The notes beneath the pieces were generated by a model, which did no database searches, was not told the DNA's origin, and saw only the letters and a program-made list of their open reading frames with translations. Below are positions 1 through 8,182 of a DNA stretch of 64,000 nucleotides, piece after piece; position 1 is the stretch's first letter, and each line of letters opens with the position of its first letter. The stretch is taken from the NCBI RefSeq assembly GCF_014196455.1, contig NZ_JACIDS010000005.1, positions 575,088-639,087 of the forward strand, in the 5' to 3' direction. Made by a program: the position numbers and the translations under genes. This DNA comes from Kaistia hirudinis (GTDB lineage: Bacteria > Pseudomonadota > Alphaproteobacteria > Rhizobiales > Kaistiaceae).

Positions 1-813
1 CGCGGCGGATGCAGGCACGTCCATCGCGGCGAAGCGGCCGAACCATCCGAAATGTTCGACGGCCGCGCTGAGCGGGATCGATGCGACCGGCACGCCGAGC
101 TGCCGGCCGATGACGGAGGCGATGTCGCGGAAGGCGACGCCCTCGTCGCCGATCGCGTGGTGACGCTGGCCGGCGGCGCCCTGTTCGAGCGCCAGGCGGT
201 AGAGCGCCGCCGCATCGTCGCGATGCACGGCCGGCCACCGATTGTCGCCGGCGTCGATATAGGCCGAGACGCCCTTCTGCCGGGCGATCGCGATCAGGAT
301 GGGCACGAAGCCATGATCGCCGGCGCCGTGCACGCTGGGAGGAAGGCGAACGACGCCCGCCTTGATGCCTCTCGCCGCCAAGGCGAGGCCGGTCTGCTCG
401 GAGACGCGCGGCACGCTTTCATAGACACTGGGGTCCGGCTCGTCCTCCTCGGTCGTCGGCCGGCCGAAACTGAGGCCGGCGACGCCCGACGTCACGAGCA
501 GCGGGCGGTCAGAGCCGGCGAGCGCATCGCCGAACGCCGCGATGGCGCGGCGGTCGACCTCCACCGAATGGCCGAAATTGGCGAAGTCATGGATGAAACC
601 GCAATGGATCACGCCATCGGCCGCATCGGCCCCGGCGGCGAGGCGATCGAGATCCGTGAGTTCGCCGGTCAGGACCTTCGCGCCGGCCGCTCGCAGCGCC
701 GCGGCCGAAGCCTCGGAGCGAGCCAGCCCCGTTACCTCATGACCGGCGGCGATGAGCTGCCGCACCACGCCGGAACCGACGAAACCACTGCCGCCCGTAA
801 TGAAGACACGCAT
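1..813 (-). CDS. SDR/NAD(P)-dependent epimerase-like oxidoreductase (3' end outside window)
   Basis: The reading frame is open from the start codon at 813 to the window edge, so about 271 N-terminal residues are visible and the C-terminus is missing. The protein begins MRVFITGGSGFVGSGVV, with the glycine-rich GGSGFVG nucleotide-binding motif at residues 7-13 that marks atypical (extended) SDR proteins acting on NAD(P). Later stretches such as GVVRLPPSVHG and VHRDDAAALYRLALE match the substrate-side pattern of NAD-dependent epimerases. The substrate cannot be read from sequence. It is divergent from the XRE-type regulator at 942, with about 128 bases between them. Such regulator/SDR pairs are common, so the regulator probably controls this gene (inference). 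Confidence 0.85.
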   Translation of the reverse strand, partial: MRVFITGGSGFVGSGVVRQLIAAGHEVTGLARSEASAAALRAAGAKVLTGELTDLDRLAAGADAADGVIHCGFIHDFANFGHSVEVDRRAIAAFGDALAGSDRPLLVTSGVAGLSFGRPTTEEDEPDPSVYESVPRVSEQTGLALAARGIKAGVVRLPPSVHGAGDHGFVPILIAIARQKGVSAYIDAGDNRWPAVHRDDAAALYRLALEQGAAGQRHHAIGDEGVAFRDIASVIGRQLGVPVASIPLSAAVEHFGWFGRFAAMDVPASAA

Positions 814-941
814 GGGCTTTCCTTTCGTGCTGTCTGATGGCACGAGACATAGCCGGCCGCGTCGCACGAAAAAGACGGGACATCATACCGGTATGGCGAC
901 TAACAGGCTGGGTCCGCGCGTCGCCGGAAGGGAGCTCCGCC

Positions 942-1772
942 ATGAATGGCAGAGACAAGGCACTCGGCATTTTCCTGAAGGACCGCCGCGCGCGGCTCGA
1001 TCCCGCGGCGTTCGGCTTTCCGCCGGAAAGGCGCCGCACGCCGGGGCTGCGCCGTGAGGAAGTGGCGCAGCTCGCCCATGTCAGCACCACCTGGTACACC
1101 TGGCTCGAGCAGGGGCGCGGCGGCGCGCCCTCGGCCGATGTCATCGAGCGCCTCGCCCGTGCGCTCGCCCTGACCGACGCCGAACGCGAGCACCTTTATC
1201 TCCTCGCGCAGGATCGGCCGCCGCGGGCCGAGGCTGCGATCCGGTCGGCCGTCTCGCCGCAATTGCAGCGCGTGCTCGATGCGATGGTCGATACGCCCGC
1301 CGTGGTGAAGACCCCCGACTGGACGGTGGTCGCCTGGAACCGCGCCGCCATCGCAGTGCTCGCCGATTATCCCCGCCTCGCGGAGCGGGATCGCAACATC
1401 CTGCGCCTCTTGTTCGGTCCGCACGGCCGCGACCGGCTGCATGACTGGGAGAGCGTCGCGCGCCTCGTGGTCGCCAATGTCCGCCGCGACATGGCACGGA
1501 CGGGCTCGGCGCCCGAATCCGAGGCGCTGATCGAGGAGCTGTCGCGCGAGAGCGCCAGCTTCCGCGCCTTCTGGGCCGAGCAGGAAGTCAATGTGCATGG
1601 CGAGGGCATCAAGCATCTGCGCCACCCCCTCGCCGGGCCGCTCAAGCTCGAATATTCGACCTTCGCCGTCGAGGGGCGGCCGGATCTCGCCATGGTGATC
1701 TTCAACCCGGCGACGGACGAGGACCGCGCGAAGCTCTCCCGCCTCGTCGCCACGGCACTGGTGCCGGCTTAG
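942..1772 (+). CDS. Helix-turn-helix XRE-family transcriptional regulator with MmyB-like ligand-binding domain
   Basis: This 276-aa cytoplasmic DNA-binding protein has an N-terminal HTH at about residues 5-80, containing RTPGLRREEVAQLAHVSTTW and the WLEQGR segment typical of the MmyB/XRE group. A C-terminal MmyB-like domain (about residues 105-270) includes VVAWNRAA and a late VIFNPATDED. The ATG at 942 was preferred to an upstream in-frame start at 837 because it follows a GGAAGGGAG ribosome site and places the HTH at the N-terminus, as in the family. It is divergent from the SDR gene at 813. Family members usually repress or activate a neighbouring oxidoreductase; the ligand is unknown. A strong hairpin begins at its stop codon. 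Confidence 0.88.
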   Translation: MNGRDKALGIFLKDRRARLDPAAFGFPPERRRTPGLRREEVAQLAHVSTTWYTWLEQGRGGAPSADVIERLARALALTDAEREHLYLLAQDRPPRAEAAIRSAVSPQLQRVLDAMVDTPAVVKTPDWTVVAWNRAAIAVLADYPRLAERDRNILRLLFGPHGRDRLHDWESVARLVVANVRRDMARTGSAPESEALIEELSRESASFRAFWAEQEVNVHGEGIKHLRHPLAGPLKLEYSTFAVEGRPDLAMVIFNPATDEDRAKLSRLVATALVPA

Positions 1773-1797
1773 AGCCGTTCGGTCCCTGAACGGCTCT
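1771..1797 (+). terminator. Stem-loop at the 3' end of the XRE regulator gene
   Basis: A perfect 10-bp stem (AGAGCCGTTC pairing with GAACGGCTCT) with a 7-nt loop starts inside the stop codon. No uridine run follows, so it is either an intrinsic terminator without a U tract or an mRNA-stabilising hairpin. It runs directly into the palindromic repeat at 1813. Confidence 0.5.
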
Positions 1798-1812
1798 ATC
1801 CTGTCCTTGGTC

Positions 1813-1856
1813 GCGTTTTCTTCACGCGAACCGGTGCCCACTTCGCTCGAAAACGC
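1813..1856. repeat. Intergenic palindromic repeat element of Hyphomicrobiales type
   Basis: A 44-bp imperfect palindrome is bounded by GCGTTTTC and its exact complement GAAAACGC, with an inner CGCGAA/TTCGCT arm and a central ACCGGT. From memory, near-identical elements (TTTTCGAGCGAAGTGG...ACCGGTTCGCGTGAAGAAAA) recur between genes in Brucella, Ochrobactrum and relatives. I noticed no second copy in this window. Confidence 0.55.
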
Positions 1857-1857
1857 T

Positions 1858-2361
1858 CTAGGCAGCCCAGAACGTCTCATGGACGATCGCTGCCTCGTCC
1901 TCCAGCATCGGGCCGGCCACCTCGATCCGGCGCTGGCCGGCGGCGAAGACCGTCTCGCAGGGCAGGTCCAGCGTCGGGTTCTCCGGATGATTGCCGGTGA
2001 TCGTCTTCAGCCGCTTCTCGCTGAGCCCATAGACGAGGCGCCCGAGGCCGACCCAATAGGCGGCGCCGGCGCACATGGCGCAGGGTTCCGCCGATGTGTA
2101 CATGGTGCAGCCCGCGAGGCGCTCCGGACCATAGGCGATGCCGGCCCGCGTCATCAGCACGCGCTCGGCATGGCCGGTCATGTCATGGTCTGGCATGAAG
2201 CCGTTTTCCTGCTCCATCAGCACAGTGCCCTCCGCATCGACCAGGATCGCGCCGAAGGGATGCTGGCCCGACGCGAGCGAACGCTCGGCGACCTTGAAGG
2301 CAAGGCGAAGGAAATGCGCGTCCCGCTCTGTCCGGTCGGCGGGGATGGCCGTCATGGTCAT
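1858..2361 (-). CDS. Nucleoside/guanine-type deaminase (CMP/dCMP deaminase superfamily)
   Basis: This 167-aa cytosolic zinc hydrolase deaminates a purine or pyrimidine base or nucleoside. The zinc site is visible as HAE (His64, Glu66, where Glu66 is the proton shuttle) and PCAMC (Cys94 and Cys97). Residues SGQHPFGAILVD form the typical substrate-pocket strand. The ATG at 2361 is preceded by GGAG at good spacing; upstream in-frame starts would add an unrelated arginine-rich extension. The C-terminal MLEDEAAIVHETFW is like guanine deaminases and other nucleoside deaminases. It is divergent from a cysteine hydrolase gene at 2597, which may act on a further product of base catabolism (inference). 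Confidence 0.88.
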   Translation of the reverse strand: MTMTAIPADRTERDAHFLRLAFKVAERSLASGQHPFGAILVDAEGTVLMEQENGFMPDHDMTGHAERVLMTRAGIAYGPERLAGCTMYTSAEPCAMCAGAAYWVGLGRLVYGLSEKRLKTITGNHPENPTLDLPCETVFAAGQRRIEVAGPMLEDEAAIVHETFWAA

Positions 2362-2596
2362 GTCGTGCTCCGATGGCAATGCCCCATCGAAGCGGCGATT
2401 GGCGGCGCGCGCAAGCCATGTCGGCGATCCGGCAAGCGGCGCAATTCTTGCTTCGATGCAGGGTTCGTGCGGAGTGCGGCCCAACGGGCCTCGCGCTGCA
2501 CAAATATGCGTCGTTGCGGCCCGGCTCGGCCGCGGCGGTTGATGGAATGAAACGGCCGCCGCGCGCGGCGCCGTGCGCCCTGGAAGGTCGACGAAC

Positions 2597-3376
2597 ATGA
2601 ACAAGCCGATGCGGATGCTGGGAACGGGTGGGCGCAATGCCTGGCGGGTCGACGAGACGAGCGCCGATCTCGTGCGCGCGCCGCGCGTGCCCCGGCCGGT
2701 CAGCCTCGAAGCGCCGCCGAAGCGCGTCACCATCGACCTCGCCCGCACCGGCATCATCGTGATCGACATGCAGAACGATTTCTGCCACCCGGATGGCTGG
2801 CTCGCCCATATCGGCGTCGACGTGACGCCCGCGCGGGCACCGATCGCGCCGCTCGCTGCGCTGCTGCCGGAACTGCGCGCGGCCGGCGTGCCGGTGATCT
2901 GGCTCAACTGGGGCAACCGGCCGGACCGCCTCAATCTGAGCCCGGCGCTGCTGCACGTCTATAACCCGAGCGGTGCCGGCGTCGGTCTCGGCGATCCGCT
3001 CCCCGGCAACGGATCGCTCGTCCTCGAACTCGGCAGCTGGGCCGCCGCGGTCGTCGACGAGCTCGCGCCGGCCGAGGGCGACATCCATGTCGCGAAATAC
3101 CGCATGTCCGGCTTCGTCGACACGCCGCTTGACAGCATCCTGCGCAATCTCGACCTGACGACGCTCTTCTTCGCCGGCGTCAACGCCGACCAATGCGTGC
3201 TCGCGACGCTGATGGACGCCAATTTCCAGGGCTATGACACGTTCCTGCTCGAAGACTGCTCGGCGACCACATCACCGGACTTCTGCATGCAGGCGACCGT
3301 CTACAATGTGCGCCAGTGCTTCGGCTTCGTGACGCAATCGACGGAGTTGCTCGAAGGCATGGCCGCGGCGCGCTAG
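2597..3376 (+). CDS. Isochorismatase-family cysteine hydrolase
   Basis: This 259-aa protein has the isochorismatase-like fold. The catalytic triad is visible: Asp57 in VIDMQNDF, Lys167 in HVAKYRMSGF, and nucleophile Cys200 in GVNADQCVLAT. A 45-residue N-terminal extension precedes the core. The size and extension recall amidohydrolases of the RutB/biuret-hydrolase group more than nicotinamidases, but the substrate is not determined. The ATG at 2597 follows GGAAGG. It is divergent from the nucleoside deaminase, with a 235-bp shared upstream region, so a role in nitrogen release from bases or ureides is plausible (inference). Confidence 0.85.
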   Translation: MNKPMRMLGTGGRNAWRVDETSADLVRAPRVPRPVSLEAPPKRVTIDLARTGIIVIDMQNDFCHPDGWLAHIGVDVTPARAPIAPLAALLPELRAAGVPVIWLNWGNRPDRLNLSPALLHVYNPSGAGVGLGDPLPGNGSLVLELGSWAAAVVDELAPAEGDIHVAKYRMSGFVDTPLDSILRNLDLTTLFFAGVNADQCVLATLMDANFQGYDTFLLEDCSATTSPDFCMQATVYNVRQCFGFVTQSTELLEGMAAAR

Positions 3377-3431
3377 CGGATTCCCATTCCGCCGGGGCGA
3401 CCAGAGGGGAACGTCATTCTCCGCCTTAAAG

Positions 3432-3446
3432 GAACAAAGAAAGAAC
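3432..3446. promoter_or_regulatory. LexA-box-like direct repeat GAAC-N7-GAAC
   Basis: The sequence GAAC, seven bases, GAAC matches the known alphaproteobacterial LexA box (GTTC-N7-GTTC read on the other strand). It lies about 136 bp upstream of the osmoprotectant operon start and downstream of the cysteine hydrolase. Only eight bases are fixed, so chance is not excluded, and SOS control of these genes would be unusual. Confidence 0.25.
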
Positions 3447-3581
3447 ATTCGTCGATCGACCGATGATTTTAGGCGCCCGGGAGGTTAGTGTAGGTCATCG
3501 GATCGATGTTCGGTCCTCCGGCGTTGCAATCCCGTAACCGTCGTCCGACCCGGCTTTCGCCGCCCCACTGGAGACAACGCG

Positions 3582-4523
3582 ATGTCGCCCATCATCAGCC
3601 GCCGCTCGCTCATCGCGGCCGCAATCGTGCTGGCCGCCGGCCTGCCGCTCGCCCATGGCCCGGCCGCCTTTGCCGCCGAACCGGTCAAGGTCGGCTCCAA
3701 GATCGATACCGAGGGCTCGCTCCTCGGCAACATCATCATCGCCATCCTGGACGCCAACGGCATCCCGACGGTGAACAAGGTGTCGCTCGGCAACACCAAG
3801 ATCGTGCGCGGCGCGATCACGGCCGGCGAGATCGACCTCTATCCCGAATATACCGGCAACGGCGCCTTCTTCTTCTCGATCGACAGCGATCCGGTCTGGA
3901 AGAACGCCAAGGAAGGCTACGAGAAGGTCAAGCAGCTCGACTATGACGCCAACAAGATCGTCTGGCTGACCCCGGCCCCGGCCGACAACACCTGGGTCAT
4001 CGCCGTGCGCAAGGATGTCGCCGACACCAACAAGCTCGCGAGCCTCGAGGATTTCGCGAAGTGGATCAATGGCGGCGGCACGTTCAAGATCGCCGCCTCG
4101 GCCGAATTCGTCGAGAGCCCGGCGGCGCTGCCCGCGTTCCAGTCGGCCTATGGCTTCGCACTGAAGCCTGACCAGATCGTGGTGCTGGCCGGCGGCGATA
4201 CGACGACCTTCATCAAGGCCGCGGCCGAGCAGACCTCGGGCGTCAACGGCTCGCTCGCCTATGGCACCGACGGCGCTCTGGCGGCGCTCGGGCTGGTCGC
4301 GCTCACCGACGACAAGGGCGTGCAGCCGGTCTATGCGCCGGCGCCGATCATCCGCGAGGCCGTGCTCAAGGACTATCCGCAGATCGCCGAGCTGCTGAAG
4401 CCGGCCTTCGAGAGCCTCGACGGCCCGACGCTGCAGGCCCTCAACGCGAAGATTGCCGTCGACGGCCTCGACCCCAAGCAGGTCGCCACGGACTATCTGA
4501 AGTCCAAGGGCCTGCTGAAATAG
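3582..4523 (+). CDS. Osmoprotectant ABC transporter, periplasmic substrate-binding protein (YehZ/OsmF type)
   Basis: This 313-aa exported protein binds a quaternary-ammonium compound such as glycine betaine or a related osmolyte in the periplasm. An N-terminal signal peptide (SRRSLIAAAIVLAAGLPLAHGPAAFA) ends near residue 32. The mature part starts with VKVGSKIDTEGSLLGNII and contains IDLYPEYTGNG, the hallmark of the OpuAC/YehZ family. It is the first gene of a four-gene importer with its permeases and ATPase downstream; the first permease starts 10 nt after this stop. The ATG follows GGAGA. The YehZ-type system of enterobacteria has low betaine affinity, so the exact ligand remains open. Confidence 0.9.
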   Translation: MSPIISRRSLIAAAIVLAAGLPLAHGPAAFAAEPVKVGSKIDTEGSLLGNIIIAILDANGIPTVNKVSLGNTKIVRGAITAGEIDLYPEYTGNGAFFFSIDSDPVWKNAKEGYEKVKQLDYDANKIVWLTPAPADNTWVIAVRKDVADTNKLASLEDFAKWINGGGTFKIAASAEFVESPAALPAFQSAYGFALKPDQIVVLAGGDTTTFIKAAAEQTSGVNGSLAYGTDGALAALGLVALTDDKGVQPVYAPAPIIREAVLKDYPQIAELLKPAFESLDGPTLQALNAKIAVDGLDPKQVATDYLKSKGLLK

Positions 4524-4533
4524 GACCCCGCCG

Positions 4534-5736
4534 ATGTCGGCGGCGCTTTCGGCGGGAGGCGAGGCGGCCGCGGCCCCCGACGCCGCCCCCTTCAATCCCG
4601 TCCTGCTGCTGCTCGTCGTCGCCGGCATCGCCGGCGCGGCGAGCCTTTATCCGTTGACGCGCGCGCCGAACCGCCTGCTCGCGGGCCAGCCGGTGCCTTG
4701 GAGCGCTGTCATCGAAGGCGGCCGCGCCCTGGTCATGCTGCCGGCGCTCATTCTCGTCGGCGGCATCGCCTTTCCGCGTCGGCGCGGTATCCAGTTTCTC
4801 GTCGCGGCCGCTGCGGCGCTGCTCGCGGCCGCGCTGCTTTGGCTCGCCGGCGACGCGGCGCTTCGCCTCGCCGACCCGGCGGCACCGGCCGCCCGCATCT
4901 CCTTCGGCGGCGCCTTCTGGGTACTCGAAGCGGTGTTCGCGCTGGCGGCGGCCGACGCGCTGCAGCGCTCTGGCATGTCGCCGGCCGCACGGCTCGCGCT
5001 CGGGGCCCTGCTGGCGGTTCCCCTGCTCCTCGTCCTCTTCTCCGGCGCAGCGGACAGCCTCTCGATCCTCAAGGAATATGCCAATCGCCGCGACGTCTTC
5101 GCCAATGCGCTGACGCGCCATATCGAGATCGTGGGCGGGACGCTCGTGCCGACGCTGCTGATCGGCATTCCGCTCGGCATCGCCGCCTTTCGCCGCCCGG
5201 CGCTCCGCGGCCCGCTCTTCTCCGTTCTGAACGTGATCCAGACCATCCCGTCGATCGCGCTGTTCGGCCTGCTGATCGCCCCGCTCTCCGGGCTCGTCGC
5301 GCTCCTGCCTGCGCTCGGATCGATCGGCCTTTCGGGCATCGGCGTGACGCCGGCGATCATCGCGCTGACGCTCTATGCGCTGCTGCCGATCGCCCGCAGC
5401 ACGGCGGCGGGGCTCGAGCAGGTGCCGGCGGCGGCGATCGACGCAGCGACCGGCATGGGCATGACGCGCGGCCAGGTCTTCCGCCGGGTCGAGGCGCCGC
5501 TCGCCTTTCCGGTCCTCGTCGCCGGATTGCGCGTCACGCTCGTGCAGACCATCGGCATGACGGCCGTGGCGGCGCTGATCGGCGCCGGCGGACTCGGCGC
5601 GCTGATCTTCCAGGGCCTCGCCGCGAGCGCGATCGACCTCGTCCTGCTCGGCGTCGTCCCGCTGGTTGCGCTGGCGATCGCCGCCGACGTGCTGCTGAAG
5701 CTCGCCGTCTCGATGCTGGGGAGGAACCGGGCGTGA
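4534..5736 (+). CDS. Osmoprotectant ABC transporter permease (YehY type)
   Basis: This 400-aa inner-membrane protein is longer than usual OpuCB-type permeases because about 170 N-terminal residues form extra hydrophobic segments, as in YehY. The C-terminal half is the ABC permease domain. It contains TLVPTLLIGIPLG, the VIQTIPSIALFGLL segment and the EAA loop IDAATGMGMTRGQVFRRVEAPLAFP that docks on the ATPase. It forms the channel with the second permease at 6662. The stop codon overlaps the GTG start of the ATPase gene. Confidence 0.9.
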   Translation: MSAALSAGGEAAAAPDAAPFNPVLLLLVVAGIAGAASLYPLTRAPNRLLAGQPVPWSAVIEGGRALVMLPALILVGGIAFPRRRGIQFLVAAAAALLAAALLWLAGDAALRLADPAAPAARISFGGAFWVLEAVFALAAADALQRSGMSPAARLALGALLAVPLLLVLFSGAADSLSILKEYANRRDVFANALTRHIEIVGGTLVPTLLIGIPLGIAAFRRPALRGPLFSVLNVIQTIPSIALFGLLIAPLSGLVALLPALGSIGLSGIGVTPAIIALTLYALLPIARSTAAGLEQVPAAAIDAATGMGMTRGQVFRRVEAPLAFPVLVAGLRVTLVQTIGMTAVAALIGAGGLGALIFQGLAASAIDLVLLGVVPLVALAIAADVLLKLAVSMLGRNRA

Positions 5737-6665
5737 TCCAGTTCGAGCATGTCGGCAAGCGCTATGGGACGAGCGAGGTGGTCAGCGACCTGTCGCTCTC
5801 GATCAAGGCCGGCGAATTCTGCGTCCTGATCGGCCCGTCCGGCTCCGGCAAGACCACGACGCTGCGCATGATCAACCGCCTGATCGAGCATGACAGCGGC
5901 CGGATCCTGTTCGACGGCGCCGAGATCCGCTCCTTCGCGCCGGAGGCGCTGCGCCGGCGCATGGGCTATGCCATCCAGTCGATCGGCCTGTTCCCGCACT
6001 GGACGGTCGAGGAAAACATCGCGGCGGTGCCGAAACTGCTGGGCTGGTCCAAGGCGAAGATCCGCGACCGCGTCACCGAGCTGCTCGGCCTCGTCGGGCT
6101 CGACGCCACCACCTATCGCGGACGCTATCCGCAGCACCTCTCCGGCGGGCAGCAGCAGCGCGTCGGCGTCGCCCGCGCGCTCGCGGCCGAGCCGCAGGTG
6201 CTGCTGATGGACGAACCCTTCGGCGCGCTCGATCCGGTCACGCGCGACGCGCTGCAGGCAGAGATGCTCCGCGTCCACGCGGCGTCCGGCACGACCATCG
6301 TGCTGGTCACCCACGACATGGACGAGGCGATCCGGCTCGGTTCGCGCATCGTCATCCTCGACCAGGGCCGCATTGCCCAGGCGGGGTCCCCGCGCGAGAT
6401 CCTGACGCGGCCCGCGAGCGACTTCGTCGCCGATTTCATCGGCCGCGACGAGATGGGTCTCCGCCTGCTCTCGATCGAAACGGTGGGCGAGCGCATGCGG
6501 CCCGGCGAGGAGGCGGCGGGCGAGCCGATCGCGGCGAGCGCCACACTCCGTCATGCACTCTCGCTGCTCGTTTCGCGCGCGGCGGACCGCCTGCCTGTCA
6601 CGGGCGCGGACGGCGCGCCGGCCGGCGTCATCCATCTCGCCGACCTGACGGTCGGCCGCCCATGA
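5733..6665 (+). CDS. Osmoprotectant ABC transporter ATP-binding protein (YehX/OpuCA type)
   Basis: This 310-aa ATPase energises the importer from the cytoplasmic face. Walker A is GPSGSGKTT (about residues 32-40), the Q-loop is [11 protein letters not shown], the signature is LSGGQQQR, and Walker B is [12 protein letters not shown], followed by the H-loop VTHDMDEA. A short C-terminal extension after [12 protein letters not shown] corresponds to the CBS-like region of OpuCA/YehX. The start is a GTG at 5733 that overlaps the upstream stop by three bases (GTGA), implying translational coupling. Confidence 0.92.
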   Translation: MIQFEHVGKRYGTSEVVSDLSLSIKAGEFCVLIGPSGSGKTTTLRMINRLIEHDSGRILFDGAEIRSFAPEALRRRMGYAIQSIGLFPHWTVEENIAAVPKLLGWSKAKIRDRVTELLGLVGLDATTYRGRYPQHLSGGQQQRVGVARALAAEPQVLLMDEPFGALDPVTRDALQAEMLRVHAASGTTIVLVTHDMDEAIRLGSRIVILDQGRIAQAGSPREILTRPASDFVADFIGRDEMGLRLLSIETVGERMRPGEEAAGEPIAASATLRHALSLLVSRAADRLPVTGADGAPAGVIHLADLTVGRP

Positions 6666-7450
6666 GACCGCCCATGAGCGGGACCATGAACGCGGGCGCA
6701 CGGCGCGGCATCGGCCTTCTCGCCGATCCCCTCATCCTGTCGGGCCTTGTGCTGGCCGGCCTCGTCTTTGGCATGCCGCTGCTGAAGCCCGTCTTCGCGG
6801 CGCTCTTTCCCGGGCTGGACCGGCCGCTTTATGAGCAGGACAGCTTCCTGAACCTGACCATCGCGCATGTCGTCCTCGTCGGAGCATCCAGCGCGATTTC
6901 GCTCGTGATCGGGGTTCTCGCCGGTGTCTTCGTCACGCGGCGCGCCGGGCGGGAATTCCGCCCGCTGGTCGAGACGATCGTCGCGACGGGGCAGACCTTC
7001 CCGCCGGTCGCGGTGCTCGCCGTCGCCGTTCCCCTGCTCGGCTTCGGGGCGGCCCCGGCGCTGATCGCGCTCGCGATCTACGGCCTGCTGCCGATCACCG
7101 AGGCCGTCGTCGCCGGCATCGAATCCGTGCCGGTGGGCGTGCGGGAAGCCGCACGCGGCATCGGCATGTCGGCGCGCGGCAGGCTGCTGCATGTGGAGCT
7201 TCCGCTCGCTGCGCCCGTGGCGCTGGCCGGCGTGCGCACCTCGGTGATCATCAATATCGGCACGGCCGCGATCGCCTCGACCGTCGGCGCCAAGACGCTC
7301 GGCCTGCCGATCATCGTCGGCCTCTCCGGCTTCAACACGGCCTATGTGCTGCAGGGCGCGCTGGTCGTCGGGGCGCTCGCGGTCTTCACCGATCTGGCCT
7401 TCGAGCGGCTCGGCCGCCGCCTCGATCGCTGGAAGCGCGATTCTGCCTAA
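6662..7450 (+). CDS. Osmoprotectant ABC transporter permease (YehW type)
   Basis: This 262-aa integral membrane protein is the second permease of the YehZYXW-type importer. The ABC-permease core starts near [20 protein letters not shown]. It contains [18 protein letters not shown] and the EAA loop [25 protein letters not shown]. The ATG at 6662 overlaps the ATPase stop by four bases (ATGA). It closes the operon; the next gene is 145 bases away and looks unrelated. Confidence 0.9.
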   Translation: MRPPMSGTMNAGARRGIGLLADPLILSGLVLAGLVFGMPLLKPVFAALFPGLDRPLYEQDSFLNLTIAHVVLVGASSAISLVIGVLAGVFVTRRAGREFRPLVETIVATGQTFPPVAVLAVAVPLLGFGAAPALIALAIYGLLPITEAVVAGIESVPVGVREAARGIGMSARGRLLHVELPLAAPVALAGVRTSVIINIGTAAIASTVGAKTLGLPIIVGLSGFNTAYVLQGALVVGALAVFTDLAFERLGRRLDRWKRDSA

Positions 7451-7595
7451 CGTTGCGCCAACCCTATCCGCCATCGGGGCTTTCTTTGGCCGGCCAAGCG
7501 ATGGCAGTATGGTTTGGGCGGGCGTCACGCAACCCCACCGGCGTCCACGGCGTTGGCCATCCGCCTCACTTTGCGGTTGATGAAGGAGATCGAGA

Positions 7596-8087
7596 ATGCC
7601 GGGACCGACCGAAGAACAGATCCGTCTTCGCGCCTATGAAATCTGGGTCGCCGAAGGGCGCCCGCATGGCCGCGACCACGACCATTGGCTGGCCGCGCGC
7701 GCGGAGTTGGAATTCACCGTGGAGCCGAAGCCGAAGAAGGCACGGGCCGTGAAGACCGAGGCCGTGGCCGACGCCGAGCGCGTGGCGAAGAAGCCAGCCA
7801 AGGCCAAGGCCACCCCGAAGGCGGAGGCGAAGGCCAAGCCGGCCGCCAAGACAGAGCCCGCAAAGACAGAGCCCGCGAAGACAGAGGCTGCCGCGACCGA
7901 GGCCAAGCCGGCTACGAAGGCGAAGCCCGACGCGAAGGTGCCGAAGACGACCGCCGCGAAGCCTGCAACCAAGGCGAAGGCTGATGCCAAGGCGAAACCC
8001 GCCGCCAAGACGCCGGCCGCCCCCGCCTCTCCCCCCCTCCCCGTCGAGGCCGAAACACCGGCCCCTCCCACCAAGACAGGCGGCTGA
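7596..8087 (+). CDS. DUF2934 protein with long Lys/Ala/Pro-rich histone-like tail
   Basis: This 163-aa protein has two parts. Residues 1-40 carry a DUF2934 motif: IRLRAYEIWVAEGRPHGRD and HWLAARAELE. The remaining 120 residues are a low-complexity basic tail with repeated AKTEPAKTEP, KAKPAAK and KAKADAK units resembling histone H1 or AlgP-type C-termini. The tail probably binds nucleic acid (inference); the function of DUF2934 is unknown. The ATG follows AAGGAGAT. The repeat-rich tail is prone to length variation between strains. A hairpin lies just downstream. Confidence 0.75.
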   Translation: MPGPTEEQIRLRAYEIWVAEGRPHGRDHDHWLAARAELEFTVEPKPKKARAVKTEAVADAERVAKKPAKAKATPKAEAKAKPAAKTEPAKTEPAKTEAAATEAKPATKAKPDAKVPKTTAAKPATKAKADAKAKPAAKTPAAPASPPLPVEAETPAPPTKTGG

Positions 8088-8094
8088 GGCGCGG

Positions 8095-8119
8095 CGTCGA
8101 GTCTTCGAAGGACTCGACG
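8095..8119. terminator. Stem-loop between convergent genes
   Basis: A perfect 9-bp stem (CGTCGAGTC/GACTCGACG) with loop TTCGAAG sits 8 nt past the DUF2934 stop and 64 nt from the end of the convergent membrane-protein gene. No clear U tract is present on either side. It is probably a terminator or an mRNA 3' end stabiliser. Confidence 0.45.
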
Positions 8120-8182
8120 AAGGCGCTGGCTGTCACGCTTCGTCGCCAGATGTCGTAGCCGGATGGAGGGATCGCGCCGCGA

